Shown here piece by piece: positions 43,829 through 53,702 of a DNA stretch of 64,000 bases (its first letter is position 1; each line of letters starts with the position of its first letter). The DNA is from Rhodobacterales bacterium HTCC2255 (GTDB lineage: Bacteria > Pseudomonadota > Alphaproteobacteria > Rhodobacterales > Rhodobacteraceae), in NCBI GenBank assembly GCA_000153745.1, contig DS022282.1, positions 1,842,816 through 1,906,815 of the forward strand, in the 5' to 3' direction. Under the pieces are notes generated by a model that ran no database searches, had not been told where the DNA came from, and worked only from the letters and a program-made list of their open reading frames with translations. The translations under genes and the position numbers were made by a program.

Positions 43829-45402
43829 TGGCTAACATTGCGCATGTCGCCGAACATACAGCACGAGACTTAATTGATCACTTGCCGTTGCTTCAAGTTT
43901 TGGTGCCATTTTGTACTGCGCCAGTGATTGTTTTATTTGGAAGTCGTAGGTTTGCATGGCCTTTAGCATTTATTTCATCAGTTATTTCATTGGTTATTTC
44001 AGTTATGCTCATGATGATTGTGCGAGAAGGGGGGTATATCTCATACACCCTTGGAGGGTGGGCTCCACCATTAGGCATTGAATACAGAATTGATGCAACA
44101 AACGCATTTGTACTAATGCTGATTAGTACCATAGGTACATTAGTTTTACCATTTGCATATACTTCAATTAAGAATGAAATTCGCAATCGTGATCATACTC
44201 TGCTTTATGCATGCTGGATGCTTTGCTTCACAGGTTTGTTGGGAATGGTCGCTACAGGTGATGCTTTTAATGTGTTCGTGTTCTTAGAGATTTCATCATT
44301 GTCCACATATGTATTGGTAGCGCAAGGTGCATCAAAAGATCGTCGTGCACTGACTGCAGCATATGATTATCTGATCATGGGAACTATAGGAGCGACGTTT
44401 TTTGTTATTGGTCTTGGAATGTTATACATGGCTACTGGCACTTTAAATCTGGCGGATTTGGCAGATAGAATTGCTAATCAAGGTGCTAACCGTACTGTAA
44501 GGTCTGGTTTCGCTTTTGTGATTGTGGGAATGGGACTTAAGGTAGCGATTTTTCCACTACATCTATGGTTGCCAAAAGCATACACATTTGCACCTTCTGC
44601 AGTAACTGTATTTTTATCGGCTACTGCTACTAAAGCAGCATTATATGTAGTTATGAGATTTGTATTTTCTGTATATAATCCAGATTTTTCATTCGCAAAA
44701 AATACACTTGAAATCATTTTTTTACCATTGGCTATTATTGCAATGTTTTCTGCATCTTTCGTTGCAGTATTTCAAGTAAACATGAAAAAAATGTTAGCTT
44801 ATTCTTCGATTGCCCAAGTGGGATATATGTTGTTGGGAATAGCTATACTTAATGAAGCAGGCTTAACTGCTTCTCTATTACATATGTTTAATCATGGATT
44901 TGCAAAAGCATTGCTGTTTATGGGTGCGGGTGTTCTAGTCTTAAAAACGGGTGGGTCTTTTTATCTTCAAATATCTGGAATGGGGCGCAAAATGCCAATT
45001 ACGTCTGGGGCGATCGTAATTGGTGGGTTGTCACTGATCGGTGTGCCTGGCACAGCTGGATTTTTGTCAAAATGGTTGTTAGTTCAAGCAGCCTTGGAGC
45101 GAAGTGCTGATAATAGTTTATTTTTAGTTGTTGCCTTGAGTATAGTTTTATCTTCACTTTTAGCAGTTGTTTATGTTTGGCGTATATTTGAAGTTTTATT
45201 TTTACGTGAAGCAGATGTATTGATACCCTCATCTGAAGCTCCAATTATGATGCTAATCCCTATGTGGATACTGGCTGGATCTTGTGTGTGGTTCGGATTT
45301 TCAACAGACCTTTTATATGATGTAGCAAATCAAGCGGCTCTTAATTTGCTTGAAGGATCGATGGGTATGTCTGGCTCTATTTTGAATTTAGGGATGAACT
45401 GA
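43828..45402 (+). CDS. mrpD: Antiporter large subunit D, copy 1 (MrpD/NuoM-like)
   Basis: A 524-residue proton-channel-type subunit with about 14 membrane segments. The key charged residues are seen: Glu in VFLEISSLSTYVL (helix 5), Lys in GLKVAIFPLHLWLPKA (helix 7), Lys in SATATKAALYVV (helix 8), and the broken-helix motif KKMLAYSSIAQVGYMLLG. Complete, so proton or sodium translocation is expected. Overlaps the next gene by one base (TGATG). Confidence 0.93.
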   Translation: MANIAHVAEHTARDLIDHLPLLQVLVPFCTAPVIVLFGSRRFAWPLAFISSVISLVISVMLMMIVREGGYISYTLGGWAPPLGIEYRIDATNAFVLMLISTIGTLVLPFAYTSIKNEIRNRDHTLLYACWMLCFTGLLGMVATGDAFNVFVFLEISSLSTYVLVAQGASKDRRALTAAYDYLIMGTIGATFFVIGLGMLYMATGTLNLADLADRIANQGANRTVRSGFAFVIVGMGLKVAIFPLHLWLPKAYTFAPSAVTVFLSATATKAALYVVMRFVFSVYNPDFSFAKNTLEIIFLPLAIIAMFSASFVAVFQVNMKKMLAYSSIAQVGYMLLGIAILNEAGLTASLLHMFNHGFAKALLFMGAGVLVLKTGGSFYLQISGMGRKMPITSGAIVIGGLSLIGVPGTAGFLSKWLLVQAALERSADNSLFLVVALSIVLSSLLAVVYVWRIFEVLFLREADVLIPSSEAPIMMLIPMWILAGSCVWFGFSTDLLYDVANQAALNLLEGSMGMSGSILNLGMN

Positions 45403-46877
45403 TGGAATTTAATTCTATTGATACAATTACTCTTATTTACTGTGCTATGCTATTTCCAGTTTTAGCTATGGCGGGCAATATGGCTTTTTCTGGAGCTAAG
45501 AATGTCCGTGATACCTTTACATTATTGTGTGCAATATTAACATTTTTTAGTGTAGTTATGATACTTTATAATGTAGGAAATAACGTCACTGAGCCTGTAA
45601 GCTTGTTTAATGTATTTCCTGGAATTGATATTGCTTTTAATGTTGAACCATTAGGTTTGTTATTTGCAATCATTGCTTCAGGATTATGGATCCTGACACA
45701 TATTTATGGTGTTGGGTATATGCGAAGTAATAATGAACAGCATCATGCTAGATTTTTTGCATGTTTTTGCATTGCTATTTCATCAGTAATTGGAATTGCT
45801 TTTGCATCCAATATGTTCACATTATTTTTGTTTTATGAAATTTTAACAGTTTCGACTTATCCTCTTGTTGCTCATAAGGGGACAAGTGAATCTATTCGGG
45901 GTGCTCGTGTTTATTTATCAATCTTAATTGGTACATCAATTGTACTGCAATTAACTGCAATAATTTGGACGTATGTTTTAACTGGTACTTTGGACTTTAC
46001 TCAAGGTGGTATTCTTGAAGGTAAAATTTCAGATTGGGTCGTACCTATTCTTCTTGCACTTTATGCTTTTGGGATTGGAAAAGCAGCGCTAATGCCTTTT
46101 CATAAATGGTTGCCAGCAGCAATGGTTGCGCCAACGCCCGTATCAGCACTCTTGCATGCCGTAGCTGTAGTGAAAGCAGGAGTGTTCACTATGTTGAAAA
46201 TTGGTATTTATATCTTTGGCATTGATTTTCTTTCAGATACAGGTGCATCTGAATGGCTTATGTGGTTAGCAGCATATTCAATTATAGCTGCGTCAGTGAT
46301 TGCTATGTATCAAGATAATCTTAAAAAGAGGTTAGCATATTCAACAATATCTCAATTATCATATATTACTTTAGGAATGGCTTTGGCTAACTCTATGGGT
46401 GCACTAGGTGGGGGTATGCACATTGCTATGCATGCTATGGGTAAGATTACGCTCTTTATGTGTGCTGGTTCGATTTATGTAAAATACCATAAGACTGAAA
46501 TTTCAGAAATGTCCGGGTTGGGGCGTGCAATGCCGATTACGTTTCTTGCCTTTTTTATTGGTGCACTGTCGATTATTGGCTTGCCACCTTTAGGCGGGTC
46601 TTGGCCAAAATTTTTGTTAATTATGGGAGCAATTAATACTGAGCATTATATCATAATTGCTGTTCTGATGTTGTCATCATTATTAAATGTTGCTTATTTG
46701 ATGCCCATTGTTGGGCGAGCTTTTTTCAGCTCAAATTTGAATTCATCTGTGGGAAAATATAACGAAGCGCCAATTTTGTGTTGGTTACCTCCAGCAATTA
46801 CAGCTATTGGCTGTATAGTCTTGTTTTTCTATGCGGGCATCTTACAAGATTTTTTAACCCCAATTATTCAAAAATAG
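45402..46877 (+). CDS. Antiporter large subunit, copy 2 (MrpD/MrpA-N-like)
   Basis: A 491-residue second large subunit. Glu in FLFYEILTVSTYPLVAH, Lys in GIGKAALMPFHKWLP, and VSALLHAVAVVKAGVF, a pattern nearer to MrpA/NuoL than to MrpD, then KKRLAYSTISQLSYITLG. So it may fill the MrpA place, but it lacks the long C-terminal part of MrpA. Inner membrane. Confidence 0.9.
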   Translation: MEFNSIDTITLIYCAMLFPVLAMAGNMAFSGAKNVRDTFTLLCAILTFFSVVMILYNVGNNVTEPVSLFNVFPGIDIAFNVEPLGLLFAIIASGLWILTHIYGVGYMRSNNEQHHARFFACFCIAISSVIGIAFASNMFTLFLFYEILTVSTYPLVAHKGTSESIRGARVYLSILIGTSIVLQLTAIIWTYVLTGTLDFTQGGILEGKISDWVVPILLALYAFGIGKAALMPFHKWLPAAMVAPTPVSALLHAVAVVKAGVFTMLKIGIYIFGIDFLSDTGASEWLMWLAAYSIIAASVIAMYQDNLKKRLAYSTISQLSYITLGMALANSMGALGGGMHIAMHAMGKITLFMCAGSIYVKYHKTEISEMSGLGRAMPITFLAFFIGALSIIGLPPLGGSWPKFLLIMGAINTEHYIIIAVLMLSSLLNVAYLMPIVGRAFFSSNLNSSVGKYNEAPILCWLPPAITAIGCIVLFFYAGILQDFLTPIIQK

Positions 46878-46889
46878 GAGGCTGATTAA

Positions 46890-47237
46890 GTGATGAAGAA
46901 GGTAAAGAAAAGCACACAAGATTACCCTATTCTAGGTAGATGGATTTCTTGGGTTGATAAGCCAGGGAGCAACCAGAAAATATTTTATATTTTAATAATA
47001 TTATGTATTGCTTCATTTGGGCTTGAATGGACTTATGAAAAACATGCTTATTTCGAAATAGAAAACTATAAAGGTTTTTATGCAATCTATGGATTTATAG
47101 TTTTTTCAATACTTATTTTTATAGCAACATTATTACGAAAAATTATTAAAGTTCGTGAAGATTTTTATCTTGAAAAATCAATAGAATCTGAAGTTTACCC
47201 AGAAGATCAAATTCAGAGGATTGATCATAATGCTTGA
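46890..47237 (+). CDS. Small membrane protein of the antiporter operon
   Basis: A 115-residue protein, not assigned to an Mrp letter. Basic N-terminus, two hydrophobic segments (about 31-45 and 63-82) separated by a charged loop, and an acidic C-terminus. GTG 46890 has AGGAGG at 8 bases; ATG 46893 is the alternative. It overlaps the third large subunit by 8 bases, so it is part of the operon and probably a structural subunit of the complex. Confidence 0.82.
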   Translation: MMKKVKKSTQDYPILGRWISWVDKPGSNQKIFYILIILCIASFGLEWTYEKHAYFEIENYKGFYAIYGFIVFSILIFIATLLRKIIKVREDFYLEKSIESEVYPEDQIQRIDHNA

Positions 47238-48936
47238 TCTTTTACATCAAATTCCAACAGCTTTTTTATTCTTTTGTGCTGCATTTGTAGTGATGGTTCT
47301 TCCACAGGGCAATGCTCGCAACATTGTTTTATTGGGTACGCCCATAATTGCAGCTATTCAAGTTTGGACTTTGGGAATGGGAGAGTTTTACACTATTCCA
47401 TTATTTGGTTTTAACTTAGAGTTAATGCGGCTTGATAGCTTATCGCGTATTTTTGTTTTGATTTTTTGTCTTGCTGCATTTTTGGGAAATCTATTTGCAT
47501 GGCATATTAAAGATACAATTCAACAAGTGTCTGCTTTAGCTTATGCAGGATCTGCAATAGGTGCAGCTCTTTCTGGGGATTTAATTGCATTGTTCTTTTA
47601 TTGGGAAGGTACAGCTATAGCTTCTGTCTTCTTAATATGGGCTCGAAGAACTGAAGGCTCGTATTGGACTGGGATGAGGTACTTGGTTATTCAGATTGCC
47701 TCTGGAGTTATTCTTATTGCTGGTGTGTCTTTATATTATTATGATACGGGCTCTATTGCTTTTGAAAGAATGGAGCTTGGTTCTGTTGCAACTTGGCTTA
47801 TCTTTTTGTCTTTTGGTATTAAATGTGCATTTCCTTTATTGCATAATTGGTTGCAAGATAGTTATCCGGCAGCGACCATTACTGGAACAGTAATATTATC
47901 TGCATTTACAACAAAACTAGCTGTTTATGCATTGGCGCGTGGTTTTGCAGGCACAGAAATTTTAATTTATATTGGAACAATAATGGCATTATTCCCTATC
48001 TTTTTTGCTGAGATAGAAAATGATTTAAGAAGAGTTCTAGCTTACTCACTTAATAATCAACTAGGTTTTATGGTAGTTGGTGTCGGTATTGGTACTGAAC
48101 TGGCTTTAAATGGGACAGCTAGCCATGCATTTGCTCATATTCTCTACAAAGCTTTGTTGTTTATGTCAGTGGGTGCAGTAATGTACCGTACTGGCACTTC
48201 GAAAGCATCAGAATTAGGTGGGCTATATAAAACGATGCCAAAGACGGCAATTTTTTGTTTAGTTGGTGCTGCTTCTATTTCAGCTTTTCCATTATTTTCT
48301 GGTTTTATTACTAAATCACTCACATTGTCAGCGGTAGCACATGAACATTATATGTATATTTGGCTAGCATTAGTTTTTGCTTCTGCTGGGGTTTTATCAC
48401 ATTCTGGAATAAAGATACCATTTTTTACTTTCTTTGCACATGACAGTGGAAAACGACCAAAAGAAGCCCCCTTGCATATGCTTTTAGCAATGGGATTAAC
48501 GGCATTTCTATGTATATTCATCGGAGTTTTCCCGAATTTTCTTTACTCAATTTTGCCTTACGATGTAAATTATGAGCCATATACAATGGAGCACATAGCG
48601 GGGCAGCTACAACTTTTATTATTTGCTCTACTTGCGTTTGCGATAATATATAGGCGTGGGCTTCACCCACCCGAAATTCGGGCAGTAAACCTAGACACTG
48701 ATGTTATTTACCGTAAATTTATGCCTTCTGTTTTTATGTATGTTTCATTTATCGTTTCAAGAAGTTTTTCATCAATTCATAAATTATCAAAATTAATGTT
48801 TATTAATTTTATAAGTAGGCTAAATCATACCCATGGTCCTGATAGTTCACGTGCGGCTAGCTGGCCTGCTGGTGCAATGGTAATTTCTATAGCTGCATTA
48901 TTAGGGCTTGCATTGTTTGTAATATTTTTTAGCTAA
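47230..48936 (+). CDS. Antiporter large subunit, copy 3 (MrpD/NuoL-M-like)
   Basis: About 568 residues from ATG 47230 (GAGGA at 47216-47220; the TTG at 47221 would touch that site). Membrane segments as in NuoM: Glu in FFYWEGTAIASVFL, Lys in FGIKCAFPLLHNWLQD, Lys in FTTKLAVYALARG, RRVLAYSLNNQLGFM, and Lys in HILYKALLFMSVGAV. After about 480 an extra amphipathic region and a last membrane helix extend it beyond MrpD length. Third complete translocation module of the operon. Confidence 0.9.
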   Translation: MLDLLHQIPTAFLFFCAAFVVMVLPQGNARNIVLLGTPIIAAIQVWTLGMGEFYTIPLFGFNLELMRLDSLSRIFVLIFCLAAFLGNLFAWHIKDTIQQVSALAYAGSAIGAALSGDLIALFFYWEGTAIASVFLIWARRTEGSYWTGMRYLVIQIASGVILIAGVSLYYYDTGSIAFERMELGSVATWLIFLSFGIKCAFPLLHNWLQDSYPAATITGTVILSAFTTKLAVYALARGFAGTEILIYIGTIMALFPIFFAEIENDLRRVLAYSLNNQLGFMVVGVGIGTELALNGTASHAFAHILYKALLFMSVGAVMYRTGTSKASELGGLYKTMPKTAIFCLVGAASISAFPLFSGFITKSLTLSAVAHEHYMYIWLALVFASAGVLSHSGIKIPFFTFFAHDSGKRPKEAPLHMLLAMGLTAFLCIFIGVFPNFLYSILPYDVNYEPYTMEHIAGQLQLLLFALLAFAIIYRRGLHPPEIRAVNLDTDVIYRKFMPSVFMYVSFIVSRSFSSIHKLSKLMFINFISRLNHTHGPDSSRAASWPAGAMVISIAALLGLALFVIFFS

Positions 48937-48951
48937 AAGTAATCTACTTTT
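48935..48951 (+). terminator. Short AT-rich hairpin after the antiporter operon
   Basis: AAAAGTA / TACTTTT, 7-bp stem with a 3-base loop immediately after the stop of the last large subunit, followed by TTGTTAATTAA. Too weak to be sure; the next gene starts 20 bases on with its own AAGGA site. Confidence 0.35.
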
Positions 48952-48971
48952 TGTTAATTAAGGATTAAATC

Positions 48972-49748
48972 ATGACTCCAATAGATATTGCGTTTTCTGA
49001 TATGAATGCTGATGAGACGAATGACATTGCAAGACTCAGGTTCTACGAAAGATTAATTGATTGTGAGCTTTTTATGCTTTTAGAAGCAGAGTCTGATGGC
49101 CAATCTATTAGACCAGATATATTTGATGTTGAAAAACAGCAGGTCGCACTAGTTTTTGATAAAGAAGACCGTTTGGCAGATTTTGCAAATAGTATCGTAC
49201 CATTTGCCTCTTTGTCAGGTAGGTCGATAATTACTATGATAGCGGGGAAAGATATTAGCCTTGGCTTAAATCTTGCTGTTGCGCCTTCATCAATTATTTT
49301 ACCTCCTGATGTTATTTCATGGATGGCTGAAACAATATCAAATGGGCCAATTATGGCGGAAGCTAAAATCAAAGAAGTTTTTCCGCCAAGTGGACTGCCT
49401 GAAATAGTTGTATCGGCTTTGGATACTAAACTAGCAACAATGGCAGGGTATGCAGATATCGCTTATTTAGCTGAAGTGGTTTATGATAATGATATAACTT
49501 CATCAGTCATTATTTTCATAAATACAAAAGCTGATGCAGAAGTGGCTATTGCCAATGCAATTTCTGAAACACTAATTTTTTCTGGCATAGAAGCAGGAAG
49601 TCTGGATGTTATGTTTTTAAATTCAGAGAATCCAATTTGTGCAAAACTAGCTAAATTTGGACTTAGATTTGATTTGCCTAAGTTAATTAAAAAAGGGCAA
49701 CCAGCTGCCCCCGGTTCAGACCCTAAAAACCCGCCAATATTAATTTAA
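48972..49748 (+). CDS. SseB-family protein
   Basis: A 258-residue soluble protein. The N-terminal 120 residues fit the SseB N-terminal domain (DCELFMLLEAESDG, VEKQQVALVFDKEDRLADF, YVPF-like SIVPFASLSGRSI), and the C-terminal half fits SseB_C (ELAEAV-like IAYLAEVVYDND, and ending FDLPKLIKKG). Function of the family is poorly known (enhanced serine sensitivity). It shares 4 bases of stop codon with the convergent dehydrogenase gene. Confidence 0.8.
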   Translation: MTPIDIAFSDMNADETNDIARLRFYERLIDCELFMLLEAESDGQSIRPDIFDVEKQQVALVFDKEDRLADFANSIVPFASLSGRSIITMIAGKDISLGLNLAVAPSSIILPPDVISWMAETISNGPIMAEAKIKEVFPPSGLPEIVVSALDTKLATMAGYADIAYLAEVVYDNDITSSVIIFINTKADAEVAIANAISETLIFSGIEAGSLDVMFLNSENPICAKLAKFGLRFDLPKLIKKGQPAAPGSDPKNPPILI

Positions 49749-50683
49749 TAGCCAGATAATTTGTTGACTAAATATTTAAATGGTTTTTGGGTTTCACCGC
49801 GTTTAATGTTTTCTGCAAGTATTTGACATGCTGTATCAATGCGAGTTGCAGATGCAATATGTGGGGTAACTAATACCTTTGGGTGAGACCAATATTTATG
49901 ATCTTTTGGTAAGGGTTCTTCATTAAATGTATCTAGTGTTGCACCAAGAATTTTTCCTGAATTGAGCGCATTTAATAATGCATCATCATTAATTAGTGTG
50001 CCGCGTCCTGGATTGATAATTGAGACCCCAAATCTCATTTTATTGATACTTTCCTCATTTATAATTTCTAGTGTCTCTTTAGTATTTGGTAATAATAATA
50101 CAATTATTTCTGAGCATTTTAAAATTGTATCCAGGCCATCAATTCCATTCATGCATTGTATGTTTGGATGTGTTTTTTTACTTCTACTCCACCCAGATAC
50201 CTTAAATCCAAATTCAGACAATTTAGATGCGCAATGCATTCCAAGTTCACCAAGCCCCAATACTCCAACTGATCTATTTTTTGATAATGGAGGAATTTGA
50301 TCGCCATGCCACTCGCCGGGCAATGCATTTTGAAACTTGTCAGTATTTAAGTGATATCGTAAAACATGCCCCATTACATAATCAGCCATACCCAAGGTTA
50401 ATCCGGGTTCAACCATTCTTGCTAATGGTTGGGTTAATGTTTCATTTGCTATTGGAACTTCGACACCTGCCCATAAATTTTGTACTAATTTAACATTTTT
50501 GAACGGCTGAAAATCTTTTAGATCACCATTTGGAGCATAAACAATATAATCAATTTTTAATGGGTCTATTGGATCAATAGTTAATGAATATTTGATGTTC
50601 ACATAATCTAACGCATTCTTAATGTGAATTTGATATTCGTTAAATTCATCTCTATTTCCAGCATAAAAAATATTTACCATCAT
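49745..50683 (-). CDS. ghrA: 2-hydroxyacid dehydrogenase, GhrA-like (glyoxylate/hydroxypyruvate reductase)
   Basis: A 312-residue D-2-hydroxyacid dehydrogenase: NAD(P) motif GVLGLGELG (about 138-146), SGWSRSKK after the second strand as in NADPH-using GhrA, catalytic Arg in NPGRGTLI, Glu in FNEEPLP and His in VTPHIASAT. Likely reduces glyoxylate and hydroxypyruvate. Its start (ATG 50683) overlaps the rodA stop by 4 bases, making it the last cistron of the cell-elongation operon, an unusual partner. Confidence 0.9.
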   Translation of the reverse strand: MMVNIFYAGNRDEFNEYQIHIKNALDYVNIKYSLTIDPIDPLKIDYIVYAPNGDLKDFQPFKNVKLVQNLWAGVEVPIANETLTQPLARMVEPGLTLGMADYVMGHVLRYHLNTDKFQNALPGEWHGDQIPPLSKNRSVGVLGLGELGMHCASKLSEFGFKVSGWSRSKKTHPNIQCMNGIDGLDTILKCSEIIVLLLPNTKETLEIINEESINKMRFGVSIINPGRGTLINDDALLNALNSGKILGATLDTFNEEPLPKDHKYWSHPKVLVTPHIASATRIDTACQILAENIKRGETQKPFKYLVNKLSGY

Positions 50684-51819
50684 CTTGCCTTATGTATATG
50701 AGCACTTTGTACTAAGCCAAAAGCACCAAGTAATACTAGCATTGCAGAACCACCATAACTCATAAGTGGTAAAGGTACACCAACTACTGGGGCTAGTCCC
50801 ATAACCATGAGCATGTTTACACTAAAGTAGAAAAAAAATGTAGCGGCAATTCCTAAAGTTAAAAGAGCTGAGTACCTGTTGTGGTTTTGCATAGCTGTCA
50901 AATAACAGAAAAAAATAATTAGAATGTATAATAATAATAATATTATACCTCCCAAAAACCCAAATTCTTCTGCAAAGGTTGTAAAGATAAAATCTGTATG
51001 CTTTTCGGGTAGAAAATTTAATTGGCTTTGCGTGCCTTGCATGAAACCCCGACCAGAATAACCACCAGATCCTAACGCAATTTTTGATTGTGTTATGTGG
51101 TAACCTGTACCAAGAGGATCTGAACTTGGATCTAAAAAGGTTTCTATCCTTTGATATTGATAATTTTTGAGTATTTGAAACTCAGTACCTCTTGATATTA
51201 TTACTGCGTATACCAGTCCTGCTATGGAGCTTATTCCAGCCATAAAATACCATAAACTTACTCCAGCTAACAACATTACTACTGCTGCTCCACTTGCCAA
51301 TAAAATAGCAGTTCCTAAATCAGGTTGATTTAGGACCAATATCATTGGTAGTGCAGTTAGTAATATAGGAGGTAATAGCCAACGTAATTTAGATACTTTA
51401 TCTTCTCCAAGCCAATCATAATATAACGCTATAACCATTACCAAGGCAATTTTCATAAATTCACTTGGTTGGAGTCTTATAAATCCTAAATCAATCCACC
51501 TCTGTGCGCCTTTGCCAGTTATGCCAAAGTATTCTACATAAAATAACAATATTAAGCTTATTAAATATGTAGGTATAGACATACTTCGCCAAATTGAAAT
51601 TGGAGTAAAGCTGATTACAATCATTGCTATAAAGCCTATACAAAAGCGTATAATTTGTGGCTCAGCCCATTTGTTGAAATTTCCACCTGAAACAGAAAAT
51701 AGCATTAAAAACCCAATGAAACTAACTGAAGTTAGTAGCAATGCAATAGGCCAATGAAAATGTAAAATTTTGCGAAATCCAGTAGGTATTCCTTGATATT
51801 TTTCTGATATAAAACTCAT
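50680..51819 (-). CDS. rodA: Peptidoglycan glycosyltransferase RodA (SEDS family)
   Basis: A 379-residue SEDS protein with about 10 membrane segments and the family features LQPSEFMKIALVMVIA, LNQPDLGTAILLASG and the catalytic-loop Asp in this region, LPEKHTDFIFTTFAEE and PVVGVPLPLMSYGGSAM. Polymerises glycan strands during side-wall growth, in complex with PBP2. 4-base overlap with mrdA. Confidence 0.96.
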   Translation of the reverse strand: MSFISEKYQGIPTGFRKILHFHWPIALLLTSVSFIGFLMLFSVSGGNFNKWAEPQIIRFCIGFIAMIVISFTPISIWRSMSIPTYLISLILLFYVEYFGITGKGAQRWIDLGFIRLQPSEFMKIALVMVIALYYDWLGEDKVSKLRWLLPPILLTALPMILVLNQPDLGTAILLASGAAVVMLLAGVSLWYFMAGISSIAGLVYAVIISRGTEFQILKNYQYQRIETFLDPSSDPLGTGYHITQSKIALGSGGYSGRGFMQGTQSQLNFLPEKHTDFIFTTFAEEFGFLGGIILLLLYILIIFFCYLTAMQNHNRYSALLTLGIAATFFFYFSVNMLMVMGLAPVVGVPLPLMSYGGSAMLVLLGAFGLVQSAHIHKAR

Positions 51820-53702
51820 ACTGTTTTGCCAGATTTTTTAATTTTATCAGAACGTATTTGATTAGGCATAGGGCCATATGAGTTTTCACCTAGGGACAAA
51901 GCTTTCTTCATTATGTCCCGCGCAATTGGAGCTGCTTTTCTTGAACCTGCACCGCCATGTTCTACTATTACTGATATTGAATAGCGTGGGTTTTTGTATG
52001 GTGCATATCCTACAAATAATGCATGATCTCTGCGGTTCCAGGGAAGATCCTCATTTTTGGTAACACCACCCTCACGCTCTTTTTTGCTAATGAACCTTAC
52101 TTGACTGGTTCCAGTTTTTCCTGCCATCTTATATTTTTCATCAATCCTAGAACTAAATGCTGTCCCTCTAGGATGGTTTGAAACATCATACATACCAGTT
52201 CGAATAAGATTTAGATGCTCAGTTTTAAAATTTAACTTTTGATTTTCATTTATGAAAGTAGATTTATTGTCAATCATGTTCAACATTCGTGGTTGAAGGA
52301 TTAATCCAGATGCTAATCTGGCGGTCATTGTTGCGAGTTGTAGGGGAGAAGCAAGCACAAAACCCTGACCAATTCCTGCATTAGCAGTATCACCAATAAA
52401 CCAATCTTGTTTTTTATTTTTCCGTTTCCACTGTTTTGTTGGCATGAGACCAGTCCGTACTGCAGGCAGTGGTAAATCATGTTTAATGCCCAAGCCAAGG
52501 GCTTTTGCAGTTTCTGTTATTTTTTCAATGCCGACTCTTATTGCAATATCATAAAAGAAAACATCACAAGAATATCGCAATGCTTCTCTTAATGATACCT
52601 TACCGTGTCCACCTTTTCGCCAACAATGAAATTTTCTACCGTTTATATCTTTGTGACCTGGACAAAAGATTTCTTCGTTCTTGTTTATTACTCCATCTGT
52701 TAATGCTGCAAGCGCAACAACCATTTTAAAAGTTGAGCCTGGTGGGTACAAACCCTGAACTGTTTTGTTTGCTAATGGACGATATTTATTATCGTTCAAT
52801 GCCTCCCAATCAGATACTGAAATACCATTTACAAATTTATTTGGATCAAATGTTGGTGCTGATGCAAGTGCCAATACATCGCCGTTGTTAACATCCATGA
52901 CAACAGCTGCAGAACTTTCTCCTTGCATGCGTTCAGTAGCAAATCTCTGCAAATCATGTCCAATAGTGAGTTGTAAATTAACCCCAGGCGAGCCTGATTG
53001 ATCTTTTAAAACTCGCATAACTCGGCCAACTGAATTCACTTCTATAGTCTTATAGCCAGCCTTACCTCGAAGTGGTTTCTCAACTTTTGCTTCTATCCCA
53101 TTTTTGCCAATTTGGAATCTTGGAATAAGGAGTAGTGGGTCTTTGTCATTAATTTGTGATAAATCATAATCACTAACTGGTCCAACATATCCAATGACAT
53201 GTGCAAAATCTGCTCCAATTGGATATTTTCTATTCAATCCCAATTTTGGAATAATTCCAGGTAATGATGGAGAATTTGCAGAAACAGCAGCAATATGCTC
53301 CCATTCAAGTCCTGTAGCAACGGTTACTGGTACAAAAGCTCTTCTACGAGATAGTTCCTTTAAGATTTCTGAAATTCTTATTTTTGAAAGTGGAATTAAT
53401 TCTGCGAGACGATTTAATACTGCTTCAGGATCAGTTGCTTGTTCACGAATAATTTCAATAGTATAGACTTGACGGTTTAGTGCTAATGTATTTCCTGAAC
53501 GGTCATATATTATGCCTCGTGAAGGTGGTTGTAAGCGAATATTAATTCTATTTTCTTCAGCGAGTAATCGGAATTTATCAGACTCTTTAACTCCAAGCTG
53601 GTTCATTCGCCAAGCAAGTGTGCCTGCTAATCCCAATTGCATTCCAGCCAATAATAAAGCCCGCCTTCTAAAGCGTCTTGGCGTTTTGAGAGGAAGATTC
53701 AT
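51816..53702 (-). CDS. mrdA: Penicillin-binding protein 2 (peptidoglycan D,D-transpeptidase MrdA)
   Basis: A 628-residue class B PBP. One N-terminal membrane helix after a basic stretch (PRRFRRRALLLAGMQ), pedestal domain, then transpeptidase motifs STFK (in YPPGSTFKMV), SCD (RYSCDVFFYD) and KTG (GKTGTSQV). Cross-links side-wall peptidoglycan with RodA and MreBCD. Overlaps mreD and rodA by 4 bases each. Confidence 0.96.
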   Translation of the reverse strand: MNLPLKTPRRFRRRALLLAGMQLGLAGTLAWRMNQLGVKESDKFRLLAEENRINIRLQPPSRGIIYDRSGNTLALNRQVYTIEIIREQATDPEAVLNRLAELIPLSKIRISEILKELSRRRAFVPVTVATGLEWEHIAAVSANSPSLPGIIPKLGLNRKYPIGADFAHVIGYVGPVSDYDLSQINDKDPLLLIPRFQIGKNGIEAKVEKPLRGKAGYKTIEVNSVGRVMRVLKDQSGSPGVNLQLTIGHDLQRFATERMQGESSAAVVMDVNNGDVLALASAPTFDPNKFVNGISVSDWEALNDNKYRPLANKTVQGLYPPGSTFKMVVALAALTDGVINKNEEIFCPGHKDINGRKFHCWRKGGHGKVSLREALRYSCDVFFYDIAIRVGIEKITETAKALGLGIKHDLPLPAVRTGLMPTKQWKRKNKKQDWFIGDTANAGIGQGFVLASPLQLATMTARLASGLILQPRMLNMIDNKSTFINENQKLNFKTEHLNLIRTGMYDVSNHPRGTAFSSRIDEKYKMAGKTGTSQVRFISKKEREGGVTKNEDLPWNRRDHALFVGYAPYKNPRYSISVIVEHGGAGSRKAAPIARDIMKKALSLGENSYGPMPNQIRSDKIKKSGKTV

